This document shows positions 7,891-17,245 of a stretch of DNA of 28,506 nucleotides, one piece after another (within the stretch, counting starts at the first letter, position 1; each line of letters starts with the position of its first letter). The notes under the pieces were generated by a model that was given only the letters and a program-made list of their open reading frames with translations, was not told the origin of the DNA and searched no databases. A program made the position numbers and the translations under genes. Source of the DNA: Bordetella parapertussis (GTDB taxonomy: Bacteria > Pseudomonadota > Gammaproteobacteria > Burkholderiales > Burkholderiaceae_B); assembly GCA_945872285.1 (NCBI GenBank), contig CAMBZR010000040.1:1-28506 (forward strand), read 5' to 3'.

Positions 7891-8904
7891 ATGAGCATTC
7901 CTTACTCGATTCTAGATCTTTCGCCGATTCCACAGGGCTTTACCGCCTCTGATGCTTTACATAACTCGCGCGATCTGGCCCAACATGCCGAGCGCTGGGG
8001 TTACACACGCTATTGGCTTGCCGAACATCACAACATGATCGGTAACGCCAGTTCGGCGACAGCCGTGATTATCGGTTACGTTGCGGCGGGCACAAAAACC
8101 ATTCGCGTTGGCTCGGGCGGGGTCATGCTGCCAAACCATGCGCCGCTCGTGATTGCCGAACAGTTTGGCACGCTGGCGGCTCTGTTTCCGGATCGTATCG
8201 ATCTGGGGCTGGGGCGTGCGCCTGGCACCGACCAGTTGACGGCCCGCGCGTTGCGACGCGATCTGTTGGGCAATTCAGATCAATTTCCGCAAGACGTGCA
8301 AGAGTTGCAGCATTATTTTGACGATATCCAACCTGGCCAGGCCGTGAAGGCGATTCCGGGTGCGGGCCTGCACGTGCCCATCTGGATTTTGGGCTCAAGC
8401 ATGTACGGCGCGCAACTTGCAGCGCACTTTGGTTTGCCCTTCGCCTTTGCCTCGCATTTTGCCCCTGATTATTTGTTGCAGGCCATGCAAGCGTACAAAA
8501 GTTTGTTCAAACCCTCAACGCAGCTAGCGAAGTCGCATGCGATGGTAGGCGTCAATGTGGTAGCGGCCGACACCGACGAGCAGGCGCAATACTTGTTCAC
8601 AAGTCATCAACAAAATGCCACGCGTATGCGTCGCAATACTCGCGGCCAGTTACCGCCCCCGATTGACGACATCGATACGTTTTGGTCGCCGTACGAAAAA
8701 GCTTCAGTCAACGAGTCTCTAGCCTGTTCGGTGGTGGGTTCACCCGAAACCGTGCAACGCGGCCTTGAGCGCCTGATCGAGCAAACGGGCGCCAACGAGT
8801 TGATGATTACAGGTCAAATCTTTGATCACAAGGCAAGACTGCACTCGTTTGAGATTGCCGCTCAGGCGGTTCGTAATATTGAACCAGCCGTAGCGCTTGC
8901 CTAA
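7891..8904 (+). CDS. LLM-class (luciferase-like) flavin-dependent oxidoreductase
   Basis: This 337-aa protein belongs to the bacterial luciferase superfamily, group 1 type. It begins [15 protein letters not shown] and contains [32 protein letters not shown] and [13 protein letters not shown], which are hallmarks of this FMN-dependent TIM-barrel subfamily. The substrate is unknown. I chose ATG 7891, where the conserved sequence begins; an upstream in-frame start at 7849 would add 14 unconserved-looking residues. It is divergent from bktB with 95 bp between starts, and followed by a drug exporter on the same strand after 92 bp. Confidence 0.92.
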   Translation: MSIPYSILDLSPIPQGFTASDALHNSRDLAQHAERWGYTRYWLAEHHNMIGNASSATAVIIGYVAAGTKTIRVGSGGVMLPNHAPLVIAEQFGTLAALFPDRIDLGLGRAPGTDQLTARALRRDLLGNSDQFPQDVQELQHYFDDIQPGQAVKAIPGAGLHVPIWILGSSMYGAQLAAHFGLPFAFASHFAPDYLLQAMQAYKSLFKPSTQLAKSHAMVGVNVVAADTDEQAQYLFTSHQQNATRMRRNTRGQLPPPIDDIDTFWSPYEKASVNESLACSVVGSPETVQRGLERLIEQTGANELMITGQIFDHKARLHSFEIAAQAVRNIEPAVALA

Positions 8905-8996
8905 GACCAGAGAAGTGGTCGCAAGCAACCGCAAGCAAGCCCTGTGAGAGCCTCTGAACGCTAGTCCTTAAGCGCTGTTTCAAAAGAGTTGCCGAT

Positions 8997-10187
8997 ATGT
9001 CTGCCAGATTAAACGCGATGGGCCTGCCCGGTTGGCTTTTGCTGATGGGGGCGCTAACCGCGATCGGGCCAGTGTCGATCGACATGTATTTGCCAGCGTT
9101 TCCCGAGATGGCGGCAAATCTGGGCGCCACGGGCAGTCAGGTCGAGCGCACGCTTGCAGCCTATCTGATCGGCATGGCAGGCGCGCAATTGATTTACGGC
9201 CCCCTGGCCGATCGCTTTGGGCGCAAACCTCCTTTGTATGGCGCCCTGCTCGTTTATATCGTCGCCTCCGCGGGCTGCGCGCTGGCCCCCAGCGTCGAGT
9301 TTTTAACGGTCTGCAGGGTCGTTCAAGCCGTGGGCGGCGCCGCCGGCATGGTGATTTCTCGTGCGGTGGTGCGCGACCACTACAGCACGCAAGAGGCGGC
9401 GCGCGCCTTATCGATGCTGATGTTGGTGATGGGGATCGCCCCCATTTTGGCACCCTTGGTCGGTGGTCAGGTACTCGCGCTTGCGGGGTGGCGAGGAATT
9501 TTTGCGGTCATTACCTTATCAGGCATCGCGCTGTTGATTGCCGTATCGCGAATCATGGTCGAAAGCCTGCCCCCTGAAAAGCAGGTCGCTTTAAGTTGGG
9601 GGCATATTTTTCGAACCTATTGGGGCTTAATTAGACACCGACGCTTTGTCGCCTTCGCGCTCTCAGGAGGCATGGGGTCTGCCACCATGTTTGGCTACAT
9701 CGTTGCCTCGCCAAGGCTGTTTATTGAGCATTTCGGTGTGTCGCCCCAATTTTACGGTTTCATTTTTGGATTCAATGCTTTAAGCCTAATTATCGGCTCG
9801 CAAGTCAGCGCACGCCTGCTTAAGACGCACCGCCCTGAAATGCTGTTGCCCTGGGCCTTGGCGGCAATGATGACCGCTGGCCTAAGCGCTTTGGCGTTCA
9901 CCTTGCTCGGCTGGATGACGATGCCGCTCATCATGTTGTGCATGCTTTGCTTCATGTTTACGCAAGGTTTCGTTGGGCCAAACTCTGCCGCCATGGCGCT
10001 GTCCGATCAGGGGCGCCAGCTAGGCTCTGCCTCGGCCATGATGGGCACCATCACGATGTCTTGCGGGGCGCTGGCGGGCCTGACGGTCAGTCTGTGGGAT
10101 ATTGCAGGCCCGGCACCCCTAGCCTGGATCATGGGCGGTTGCACGACACTGGCTTTTTTTCTGGGCCGAAGCGCCCGGCGAGCCTGA
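8997..10187 (+). CDS. Bcr/CflA family multidrug efflux MFS transporter
   Basis: This 396-aa, about 12-helix inner-membrane protein is of DHA1 type. The first helix carries IGPVSIDMYLPAFPEM, typical of Bcr/CflA drug exporters. The MFS signature GPLADRFGRKP lies between helices 2 and 3, and motif C-like VMGIAPILAPLVGG lies in helix 5. Such pumps export compounds such as bicyclomycin or chloramphenicol by proton antiport; the actual substrate is unknown. The start is ATG 8997 with no strong Shine-Dalgarno; ATG 9018 is an alternative. It may be transcribed with the preceding monooxygenase. Confidence 0.92.
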   Translation: MSARLNAMGLPGWLLLMGALTAIGPVSIDMYLPAFPEMAANLGATGSQVERTLAAYLIGMAGAQLIYGPLADRFGRKPPLYGALLVYIVASAGCALAPSVEFLTVCRVVQAVGGAAGMVISRAVVRDHYSTQEAARALSMLMLVMGIAPILAPLVGGQVLALAGWRGIFAVITLSGIALLIAVSRIMVESLPPEKQVALSWGHIFRTYWGLIRHRRFVAFALSGGMGSATMFGYIVASPRLFIEHFGVSPQFYGFIFGFNALSLIIGSQVSARLLKTHRPEMLLPWALAAMMTAGLSALAFTLLGWMTMPLIMLCMLCFMFTQGFVGPNSAAMALSDQGRQLGSASAMMGTITMSCGALAGLTVSLWDIAGPAPLAWIMGGCTTLAFFLGRSARRA

Positions 10188-10234
10188 GCAGATACCAGTC
10201 TTACCCCGCCACGCCTAGGGGCCTGCCTAGAGGC

Positions 10235-10264
10235 TTGATCAAAAACCCTTTTTCGTATTAGAAT
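10235..10264 (+). promoter_or_regulatory. Putative sigma70 promoter of rpmB-rpmG
   Basis: TTGATC (10235-10240) and TAGAAT (10259-10264) are separated by 18 bp and lie 44 bp before the rpmB start. The match to the housekeeping consensus is good and the position is sensible. Confidence 0.5.
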
Positions 10265-10308
10265 GGCAGACTTGATGCGAATCTTTGAACAAATAATAGG
10301 TGTAGCCC

Positions 10309-10545
10309 ATGGCACGTGTATGCCAAGTGACCGGAAAAGCCCCCATGGTGGGCAACAATGTTTCACACGCAAACAACAAAACCAAGCGTCGTTTTCTGCC
10401 TAATTTGCAGTCACGTCGCTTTTGGGTTGAAAGCGAAAACCGCTGGATTCGCTTACGCGTAACCACCAACGCTATCCGTACCATCGACAAACTCGGCATC
10501 GATGCTGTGTTAGTTGATCTGCGTGCGCGTGGCGAAGTCGCTTAA
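10309..10545 (+). CDS. rpmB: 50S ribosomal protein L28
   Basis: This 78-aa protein matches L28 over its full length: [21 protein letters not shown], then [12 protein letters not shown] and the C-terminal [10 protein letters not shown]. It is part of the large ribosomal subunit. It forms an operon with rpmG, whose ATG comes 11 bp after this stop. Several basic residues sit in the N-terminal half, as usual for an RNA-binding ribosomal protein. Confidence 0.98.
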   Translation: MARVCQVTGKAPMVGNNVSHANNKTKRRFLPNLQSRRFWVESENRWIRLRVTTNAIRTIDKLGIDAVLVDLRARGEVA

Positions 10546-10556
10546 AGGAGCCTAAC

Positions 10557-10724
10557 ATGGCAAAAGGTACCCGCGAAAAAATCAAGCTCGAATCGAGCGC
10601 CGGCACTGGTCACTTCTACACCACGACCAAAAACAAACGCAACATGCCCGAAAAAATGCTGATCAAGAAATTTGATCCAGTGGCTCGTAAGCATGTCGAT
10701 TACAAAGAGACCAAACTTAAGTAA
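10557..10724 (+). CDS. rpmG: 50S ribosomal protein L33
   Basis: This 55-aa protein begins [20 protein letters not shown] and contains [13 protein letters not shown] and [19 protein letters not shown], the full L33 pattern. It lacks the zinc-binding cysteine pairs, so it is the cysteine-free form. AAAGGAG lies 6 nt before the ATG. It is the second gene of the rpmB-rpmG operon and is followed by a strong terminator. Confidence 0.98.
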   Translation: MAKGTREKIKLESSAGTGHFYTTTKNKRNMPEKMLIKKFDPVARKHVDYKETKLK

Positions 10725-10748
10725 TTGGCTGCCTTTGTTTGACGCGTT

Positions 10749-10783
10749 AAAAAAAGCTCCGTCATTGGGGCTTTTTTGTTTTT
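10749..10783 (+). terminator. Rho-independent terminator of rpmB-rpmG
   Basis: AAAAAAGCTCC (10750-10760) pairs with GGGGCTTTTTT (10767-10777) with one G-U pair and a 6-nt loop, followed by a T-rich run. It starts about 25 bp after the rpmG stop. Confidence 0.88.
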
Positions 10784-10809
10784 CACTCACTCGAAATCAG
10801 CCGTCACCC

Positions 10810-10815
10810 TATAAT
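10810..10815 (+). promoter_or_regulatory. Putative -10 element of the leuS promoter
   Basis: TATAAT is a perfect -10 hexamer about 58 bp before the preferred leuS start. The -35 region at normal spacing is poor (around TCACTC). It lies just past the rpmG terminator, where a new promoter is needed. Confidence 0.45.
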
Positions 10816-10867
10816 GTGGGGCTAACGGGATGCTTGCTGCTCCTTGACCTTTTTTATGGCTTTATCC

Positions 10868-13528
10868 ATGCTCGAACGCTATCAACCCACTGCAGTCGAA
10901 CAGGCCGCCCACGCCAACTGGGATGCCCGCGACGCCTACCGCGTCACCGAAGGCGCGCTCAACGCCAAAGGCGAACCCAAGCCAAAGTTTTATGCTTGTT
11001 CGATGCTGCCCTACCCTAGCGGCAAGTTGCACATGGGCCACGTGCGCAACTACACCATCAACGACATGATGACGCGGCAATTACGGATGCGTGGTTATAA
11101 CGTCTTGATGCCCATGGGTTGGGACGCGTTTGGCATGCCCGCCGAAAACGCCGCGATCAAATCAAAAGTTTCGCCAGCCAAGTGGACGTACGACAACATC
11201 GCTTACATGAAAAAGCAGATGAAGGCGATGGGCTTGGCGATCGACTGGTCGCGCGAAATGTGCGCCTGCGACCCAAGCTATTACAAATGGAATCAATGGC
11301 TGTTTTTAAAGATGCTCGAAAAGGGTATCGCCTATCGCAAAACACAGGTTGTGAACTGGGATCCCGTCGACAAAACGGTATTGGCCAACGAACAAGTCAT
11401 CGACGGACGCGGCTGGCGCTCGGGTGCACCGGTTGAAAAACGCGAGATCCCCGGCTATTACTTGCGTATTACCGATTATGCCGCTGAGTTGCTTGAGCAA
11501 ACACAGCACGGCCTTGAGGGCTGGCCTGATCGCGTGCGCGCCATGCAAGAAAACTGGCTCGGCAAAAGCGAAGGCGTACGTTTTGCCTTTTTGCACACCA
11601 TCAAAGATGCGTCGGGCGCACTGATCCAAGACGGCAAGATGTATGTCTTTACCACGCGCCCTGACACTATCATGGGCGTCACCTTTTGTGCCGTTGCGCC
11701 TGAACACCCTTTGGCTTTGCACGCCGCACAAACCAACCCGACCTTGACGGCGTTCATCGAACATTGCAAACAAGGCGGCACCACCGAGGCTGAACTTGCT
11801 ACGCGCGAAAAAGAAGGTTTGGATACTGGCCTAAAGGTCATGCACCCCCTCACGGGCGAGAGCGTGCCTTTGTGGGTCGGTAATTATGTGCTGATGAGCT
11901 ACGGCGATGGCGCAGTAATGGGGGTTCCCGCCCACGACGAGCGCGATTTTGCCTTTGCCAACAAGTATGGTCTGGTAATCAAACAAGTGGTGCAAGTGGG
12001 CGACAAGCCGTTTAATGACAAGGTTTGGTCAGAGTCCTATGCCGACAAACAAACCGGTCGCCTGATCAACTCGGGCATCTACGACGGGCTGAGCTTTACC
12101 GAGGCGCTTGATGCAATCGCCACTAAACTCGAAAGCTTGACGCTGGGCTCGCGGCAAACCACCTGGCGCTTGCGCGACTGGGGCATCTCACGCCAGCGCT
12201 ATTGGGGTACGCCCATCCCTATCATTCACTGCGACGCTTGCGGCGCGGTTCCGGTGCCCGAAAAAGATCTACCGGTGATCTTGCCCGAGGATTTAATCCC
12301 CGATGGCAGTGGCAACCCACTGGTCAAGCACGAAGCCTTTTTATCCTGCCAGTGCCCGAGTTGCGGCAAACCGGCCAGGCGTGAAACCGACACGATGGAT
12401 ACGTTTATCGATTCGTCGTGGTATTTCATGCGCTACACCTCGCCAGGCAACGAGCAGGCGATGGTTGACGCCCGCAACGATTACTGGATGCCGATGGATC
12501 AATACATCGGTGGTATCGAGCACGCGGTGCTGCATCTGCTGTATGCCCGCTTCTGGACGCGTGTGATGCAAGAGTTGGGTTTGGTTAAGTTTGACGAGCC
12601 CTTCACTAAATTACTGTGTCAGGGCATGGTTCTCAATCACATCTATTCGGCTAAAACTGAGAACGGCGCGATTGACTATTTTTGGCCTGAAGACGTCGAA
12701 AACGTCTTTGACGCGAAGGGCTCGATTACTGGCGCCGTGCTAAAAAGCGATGGCCGTGCCATCACTTATGGCGGCGTGGGCACGATGTCAAAATCCAAAA
12801 ACAACGGCGTTGACCCGCAATCACTGATCGACACGCAGGGTGCAGACACCGCCAGACTGTTTGTCATGTTTACCAGCCCGCCCGAGCAAACACTTGAGTG
12901 GTCAGATTCAGGCGTCGAAGGCTCAAACCGTTTTTTGCGCCGCCTGTGGGCACTTTGCCATCAAAAGCACGACACCGTCGCCAAGGGCTTAAAAGCCCCT
13001 GTCAGCGATTGGGCTGACGCCAGCCCAGCCATCAAAAAGCTTCGCCTTGAGATTTATTCATTGCTCAAACAGGCCGATTACGACTACCAGCGTATTCAAT
13101 ACAACACTGTCGTCTCGGCGTGCATGAAAATGCTCAACGCGATCGACGATGCGCAGCTTGGTGACTCGAGCTTTGCCAACGCCGCGACAGCCGAAACCTT
13201 GGGTGTCTTGCTGCGCGTGCTTTACCCGGTCGTGCCACACGTTACCTGGAACCTTTGGGCTGAGCTCGGGTATGCTGCGTTATATGGTGATTTGCTTGAC
13301 GCGGCCTGGCCCGCGGTCGACGAGGCCGCACTGGTCACCGATCAACTTGAACTGGTTTTGCAAGTCAATGGCAAACTTCGAGGTACTCTGACCGTGGCGC
13401 GCCAAGCCAGCAAAGACACCATCGAGCAACTAGCGGCTGCCCACGAAGCGGTCGTGCGAAATCTTGAGGGGCGCGCGCCAAAGCGAATCATCGTCGTGCC
13501 CGGCAAACTCGTCAACGTCGTCGGATAA
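10868..13528 (+). CDS. leuS: Leucyl-tRNA synthetase
   Basis: This class I aminoacyl-tRNA synthetase charges tRNA-Leu. From ATG 10868 it has 886 aa. The HIGH motif appears as HMGH from residue 55, and the KMSKS loop as MSKSK from residue 640. The CP1 editing domain ([27 protein letters not shown]) lies between them, and a leucine-specific zinc-like insert with Cys pairs (CDACG, CQCPSCG) follows. I chose 10868 because MLERYQP matches the usual family beginning. ATG 10856 and TTG 10844 are in frame; none has a clear Shine-Dalgarno. It leads a plus-strand cluster with lptE, holA and proA. Confidence 0.97.
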   Translation: MLERYQPTAVEQAAHANWDARDAYRVTEGALNAKGEPKPKFYACSMLPYPSGKLHMGHVRNYTINDMMTRQLRMRGYNVLMPMGWDAFGMPAENAAIKSKVSPAKWTYDNIAYMKKQMKAMGLAIDWSREMCACDPSYYKWNQWLFLKMLEKGIAYRKTQVVNWDPVDKTVLANEQVIDGRGWRSGAPVEKREIPGYYLRITDYAAELLEQTQHGLEGWPDRVRAMQENWLGKSEGVRFAFLHTIKDASGALIQDGKMYVFTTRPDTIMGVTFCAVAPEHPLALHAAQTNPTLTAFIEHCKQGGTTEAELATREKEGLDTGLKVMHPLTGESVPLWVGNYVLMSYGDGAVMGVPAHDERDFAFANKYGLVIKQVVQVGDKPFNDKVWSESYADKQTGRLINSGIYDGLSFTEALDAIATKLESLTLGSRQTTWRLRDWGISRQRYWGTPIPIIHCDACGAVPVPEKDLPVILPEDLIPDGSGNPLVKHEAFLSCQCPSCGKPARRETDTMDTFIDSSWYFMRYTSPGNEQAMVDARNDYWMPMDQYIGGIEHAVLHLLYARFWTRVMQELGLVKFDEPFTKLLCQGMVLNHIYSAKTENGAIDYFWPEDVENVFDAKGSITGAVLKSDGRAITYGGVGTMSKSKNNGVDPQSLIDTQGADTARLFVMFTSPPEQTLEWSDSGVEGSNRFLRRLWALCHQKHDTVAKGLKAPVSDWADASPAIKKLRLEIYSLLKQADYDYQRIQYNTVVSACMKMLNAIDDAQLGDSSFANAATAETLGVLLRVLYPVVPHVTWNLWAELGYAALYGDLLDAAWPAVDEAALVTDQLELVLQVNGKLRGTLTVARQASKDTIEQLAAAHEAVVRNLEGRAPKRIIVVPGKLVNVVG

Positions 13529-13544
13529 ACAGGATAATGCTGCC

Positions 13545-14378
13545 ATGAATAGCCCGACAGTCAGTCAACTGCCTTTTCAGACTTTGGCGTGTCGCACGTC
13601 TGTGCGAACGCGCCTGGTCAATGGGCGCCGCTGCCTGTTGCAGGGACGCGCCTGGCTGCTTTCACTCTTTTCGGTTCTGGCTTTGGTGGTACTAAGCGGT
13701 TGTGGCTTCAAAATGCAGGGTGAAACACCCATGCCCTTTAGCTCGCTATCGATCAATATTCCACAAAACTCTCAGTTTGGCGCGGATCTGCGCCGAGCCA
13801 TTCGTGCCGCCTCACCCGCTACCAAACTGATCGAGCCCCGCGATATGGTGGTCAAGGCCGGCGATATCGACGAAAGCGAAGATGCTGAAGATAAGGCCAC
13901 GATTGATCGCATCAAAGCGGCCAAAGTCCGCAAACTGGCTCAGGCCCGGCTTGAGCAAATCCAAGAGTTCAGAGGCACGCGTATTGTGGCGATTAACGCG
14001 CAAGGTAAGCCCGAAGAGTACGAACTGTCTTTACGCTATACGTTTCGGCTGGTCACTGCCAAAGATCAAATAATTTTGCCTGACACGACGTTGTTTGCTA
14101 TTCGCAGCATGCCGTTTGATGATCGCGTCGTGCAGGCTAAAGAGGGTGAGGCCGCAACCTTATTTAAAGACATGCAACGCAGTCTGGTGGCACGTATCTT
14201 GCGGCGCATCACTGCGCCTGACGTGACGCAGCGCTGGCAAACGCTGGCCAAACTTACGCTTGAAGACGACGACGAAGAAGAAGAAACCGTGGCGCGAGTG
14301 ACTGCGCCGGGACCTGTTCCTCCAATGTGGCAAAACCCTTCGCTGACGCCCTCCCCTGTGACCGTCAGCTCCGACTAG
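13545..14378 (+). CDS. lptE: LPS-assembly lipoprotein LptE
   Basis: LptE plugs the LptD barrel in the outer membrane and delivers lipopolysaccharide to the surface. A hydrophobic stretch at residues 37-50 ends in the lipobox LSGC with lipidated C53, followed by GF as in other LptE proteins. The gene sits between leuS and holA, its usual place. At 277 aa it is longer than typical (around 170-200). The additions are an N-terminal region before the signal helix, a charged helical insert at about residues 108-150, and an acidic then proline-rich C-terminal tail. The start at ATG 13545 has AGGA 10 nt upstream; the real start could be further inside. Confidence 0.88.
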   Translation: MNSPTVSQLPFQTLACRTSVRTRLVNGRRCLLQGRAWLLSLFSVLALVVLSGCGFKMQGETPMPFSSLSINIPQNSQFGADLRRAIRAASPATKLIEPRDMVVKAGDIDESEDAEDKATIDRIKAAKVRKLAQARLEQIQEFRGTRIVAINAQGKPEEYELSLRYTFRLVTAKDQIILPDTTLFAIRSMPFDDRVVQAKEGEAATLFKDMQRSLVARILRRITAPDVTQRWQTLAKLTLEDDDEEEETVARVTAPGPVPPMWQNPSLTPSPVTVSSD

Positions 14379-14391
14379 TAGGCGGGCGTTC

Positions 14392-15435
14392 ATGAGCGTC
14401 GATCGCTTAATAGAATCGCTTGGGCGCCCGGGCGCCCAACTCGCTGCTCTGTACGTGGTGACTGGAGACGACCCTTTACTGACGATCGAGGCAGCAGATG
14501 CGCTGCGCGCGGTTGCAAAAGCCGCAGGATATCTAGAACGGAACTCGTTTTTAATGGACGCACGTAGTGACTGGAGTGCGCTAGGGGTGTCGGCTCAAAG
14601 CGGTTCGCTTTTTGGCGACAAGCAGCTCGTTGAAGTCTCGCTGCCAACAGGCAAACCTGGCAAACCCGGCGCTGAGGCGCTACTCAGTTTGGCCGCGCGC
14701 AGCAAAGGTGTCAGCGGTGGCGAGGTGCTGACCATCGTGTCACTGCCACGTTTAGACAAGGCTTCGCGCGAAAGCAAATGGGCGAGCGCACTTTTTGCAG
14801 CGGGCACCATGCTCGAGATGCCCAATATTGAACGTGCGCAATTGCCAAAGTGGATTGAACAGCGGCTTGCCCGTCAAAAGCAGCAAGCCGAGCCGGCCAC
14901 ACTAGAGTGGCTTGCCGATAAAGTTGAAGGCAACTTACTGGCGGCGCACCAAGAAATTTTAAAACTCGGTTTGCTTTTTGATGAAGGTCTGTTGCCTGCC
15001 GAGGCCGTCGAGCAAGCCGTGATGAATGTGGCGCGCTACAACATCTTTGGCCTGCGCGACGCGATGCTAGCCGGAGACGTCCCGCGCCTAGTGCGCATCA
15101 TGGGCGGCTTAAAAGCGGAAGGCGAGGCTTTGCCGCTGGTGCTGTGGGCGGTCGGCGAAGAGATCAGGACCCTTGCGCGGGTATCTGAGGCAAACACTGC
15201 GGGACAAGACTTGACCAGCGTGCTACGCTCGCAACGTATCTTTGGCACCCATGAACTGTTGGCGCGAAAGGCGCTTTCAAGGGTCTCGCCCCGTAACTGG
15301 CCTGCCGCAGTTCAACATGCGCACGAGGTCGACCGCCTGATTAAAGGCTTACCTGTGGCCGGTCGCTTGCAAGATCCCTGGGAAGAAATGACTCGCTTGG
15401 CGATGCGGGTTGCAGCAGCGGGGCCGCGTGCCTAA
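14392..15435 (+). CDS. holA: DNA polymerase III subunit delta
   Basis: This 347-aa clamp-loader subunit opens the beta sliding clamp. The N-terminal LYVVTGDDPLLTIEAADALR and the later LFGDKQLVEV (clamp-interaction region) are typical of HolA, as is the C-terminal domain with MNVARYNIFGLRDAMLAGD. The ATG comes 13 bp after the lptE stop, consistent with the lptE-holA pairing seen in many proteobacteria. The length is normal for the family. Confidence 0.95.
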   Translation: MSVDRLIESLGRPGAQLAALYVVTGDDPLLTIEAADALRAVAKAAGYLERNSFLMDARSDWSALGVSAQSGSLFGDKQLVEVSLPTGKPGKPGAEALLSLAARSKGVSGGEVLTIVSLPRLDKASRESKWASALFAAGTMLEMPNIERAQLPKWIEQRLARQKQQAEPATLEWLADKVEGNLLAAHQEILKLGLLFDEGLLPAEAVEQAVMNVARYNIFGLRDAMLAGDVPRLVRIMGGLKAEGEALPLVLWAVGEEIRTLARVSEANTAGQDLTSVLRSQRIFGTHELLARKALSRVSPRNWPAAVQHAHEVDRLIKGLPVAGRLQDPWEEMTRLAMRVAAAGPRA

Positions 15436-15486
15436 CAAGAGCGACCTGAGTCGTTTGATTGCCTAGCTTAAGCAGCTTATACACAC

Positions 15487-16746
15487 ATGACAACTTTACA
15501 AGACACCATGCAGCAAATCGGTCGCCAGGCGCGCCAGGCCTCGCGCGTGATGATGCGCGCAAGCGGTGCGCAAAAGGCAAAGGCACTGTTGGCAATGGCC
15601 GAATCTTTGTCCGTCCATCGTTCGGCACTGCAAAGCGCCAATGCTGCTGACGTTGCCGCTGCCCGCGCGCGCCAGCTTGAGCCGGCATTACTTGACCGAC
15701 TCACGTTATCCGCACGCTCGATTGAAGTCATGAGCGAAGGCTTACGACAAATCGCAGCAATGCCCGATCCGATTGGTGGCTTAAGCGCAACGACCGTGCG
15801 CCCCAACGGGATGCAGGTCGCTCAGATGCGGGTACCGCTTGGCGTGATTGGTATTATTTATGAATCGCGCCCAAACGTCACGATCGATGCCGCGGCCTTG
15901 TGCCTGAAATCTGGCAACGCGTGTATTTTGCGTGGCGGCAGCGAGGCGCTGCAATCAAATCTAGCCTTGGCAAAAATCGTTGCGCAAGGATTGAGTGCCG
16001 CTGGGTTACCCCAACATGCTGTGCAAGTCATTGACACACCAGACCGGGCCGCGGTGGGTGAACTCATCACCATGACCGAACATATTGATGTGCTGATTCC
16101 GCGCGGCGGCAAAAGTCTGATCAAGCGTCTGGATGCCGAAGCACGCGTGCCGATGATTAAGCATCTGGATGGCAATTGCCATGTGTATATTGACGCGCAG
16201 GCTGATTTGAAACAGGCAAGCGAGATCGCCTTCAACGCCAAAACCTACCGCTATGGCGTTTGTGGCGCGATGGAAACCCTCTTAGTACACAAGGATGTTG
16301 CTGTGGCCTGTTTGCCAGCTTTGGCTGAGCGCCTGCTTGCACACGGTGTCGAGTTACGTGGCTGCGCGCAAACTCAAAAAATAATCCCTCAGATCAGTGC
16401 GGCAACCGAAGAAGATTGGGCAACAGAATATCTAGGTCCGATTTTGGCCGTTCGGATTGTTGACTCCATGCAAGAGGCGATTGCGCACATCGAGCGCTGG
16501 GGTTCGGGCCATACCGATTCAATCGTGACGCAACAACTCGCTGCGGCGCAACAGTTTCAGCGCGAAGTCGATTCAAGCTCGGTGTATGTCAACCTGCCCA
16601 CTTGCTTTGCTGATGGTTTTGAGTATGGTTTAGGCGCCGAGATCGGGATCTCGACTAACCGTCTGCATGCCCGCGGCCCCGTTGGTCTTGAAGGTCTGAC
16701 CACCTTAAAATGGGTACTGCAAGGCAATGGTCAACTTCGTGGATAG
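15487..16746 (+). CDS. proA: Gamma-glutamyl phosphate reductase
   Basis: This is the second enzyme of proline synthesis; it reduces glutamyl-5-phosphate with NADPH to the semialdehyde. The protein of 419 aa is an aldehyde-dehydrogenase-fold enzyme with catalytic C259 in [15 protein letters not shown]. Family stretches [31 protein letters not shown] and [11 protein letters not shown] are also present. The start could be ATG 15487 or ATG 15508; neither has a Shine-Dalgarno, and the second aligns better with E. coli ProA. It follows holA in the betaproteobacterial order. proB is not in the window. Confidence 0.96.
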   Translation: MTTLQDTMQQIGRQARQASRVMMRASGAQKAKALLAMAESLSVHRSALQSANAADVAAARARQLEPALLDRLTLSARSIEVMSEGLRQIAAMPDPIGGLSATTVRPNGMQVAQMRVPLGVIGIIYESRPNVTIDAAALCLKSGNACILRGGSEALQSNLALAKIVAQGLSAAGLPQHAVQVIDTPDRAAVGELITMTEHIDVLIPRGGKSLIKRLDAEARVPMIKHLDGNCHVYIDAQADLKQASEIAFNAKTYRYGVCGAMETLLVHKDVAVACLPALAERLLAHGVELRGCAQTQKIIPQISAATEEDWATEYLGPILAVRIVDSMQEAIAHIERWGSGHTDSIVTQQLAAAQQFQREVDSSSVYVNLPTCFADGFEYGLGAEIGISTNRLHARGPVGLEGLTTLKWVLQGNGQLRG

Positions 16747-16808
16747 TCAAGTGGCTCTTACGCGAACAGCGTGCCTCGAGACGGCCGAGCGTTTAGAAAG
16801 GTTAGTCT

Positions 16809-17231
16809 GTGCTTTGGATTAAAACATTTCATATTGTTTTTATTGCCTCATGGTTTGCAGGGCTGTTTTATCTGCCGCGTATTTTTGTCAATCTCGCACA
16901 GCAAACAGATCCGGCCGTGCAACAGGTACTGCTTGGTATGGCGCGCAGGCTGTATCGCTTCACAAGTATTTTGGCCATCCCCGCAGTGCTGCTTGGCTTA
17001 TGGCTGTATGTGCAATATGGCATTGGTCGCGGGCCCGGCAGTGGCTGGATGCACGCTAAGCTGGCCCTTGTCGTCTTGGCTCTTGGTTATCACCACAGCT
17101 GTGGTGTGTTATTGCGCAAATTCGAACAAGGGACTAACCGCCGTTCGCATATTTTTTATCGCTGGTTCAACGAAGTCCCTGTGTTGATGCTGATTGCAGT
17201 AACGGCCTTAGTCGTTATCAAGCCTTTTTAA
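16809..17231 (+). CDS. hemJ: HemJ-type protoporphyrinogen IX oxidase
   Basis: This 140-aa integral membrane protein has four predicted helices. The family residues are in place: H8 in KTFHIVFIASWFAGLFYLPR and K84 in MHAKLAL. HemJ oxidises protoporphyrinogen IX in the penultimate step of haem synthesis in bacteria lacking HemG or HemY. The start is GTG 16809, with AAAGG about 8 nt upstream. It lies 62 bp after proA and 14 bp before the RNA methyltransferase gene, so these are likely cotranscribed. It may also be annotated as a CopD or UPF0093 protein. Confidence 0.88.
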   Translation: MLWIKTFHIVFIASWFAGLFYLPRIFVNLAQQTDPAVQQVLLGMARRLYRFTSILAIPAVLLGLWLYVQYGIGRGPGSGWMHAKLALVVLALGYHHSCGVLLRKFEQGTNRRSHIFYRWFNEVPVLMLIAVTALVVIKPF

Positions 17232-17245
17232 CGAAATGGGACACC

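Noticed and set aside
8905..8940. Small hairpin and GCAAGCAA repeats after the monooxygenase gene
   Set aside because: The stem has only 5 bp (GACCA/TGGTC) with no T-run, and the repeat is too short to be meaningful.
9032..9577. Open 181-codon frame within the exporter gene
   Set aside because: It is a shadow of the Bcr/CflA gene in another frame: rich in Arg, Gly and His, with no domain pattern, while the main frame has clear MFS motifs.
10830..10847. Five-codon ORF (MLAAP) before leuS as a possible leader peptide
   Set aside because: It contains only one Leu codon, no attenuator hairpins follow it, and its ribosome binding site is poor.
11306..11853. Antisense open frames in leuS
   Set aside because: They oppose the conserved CP1 editing domain of leuS and show no recognisable protein features.
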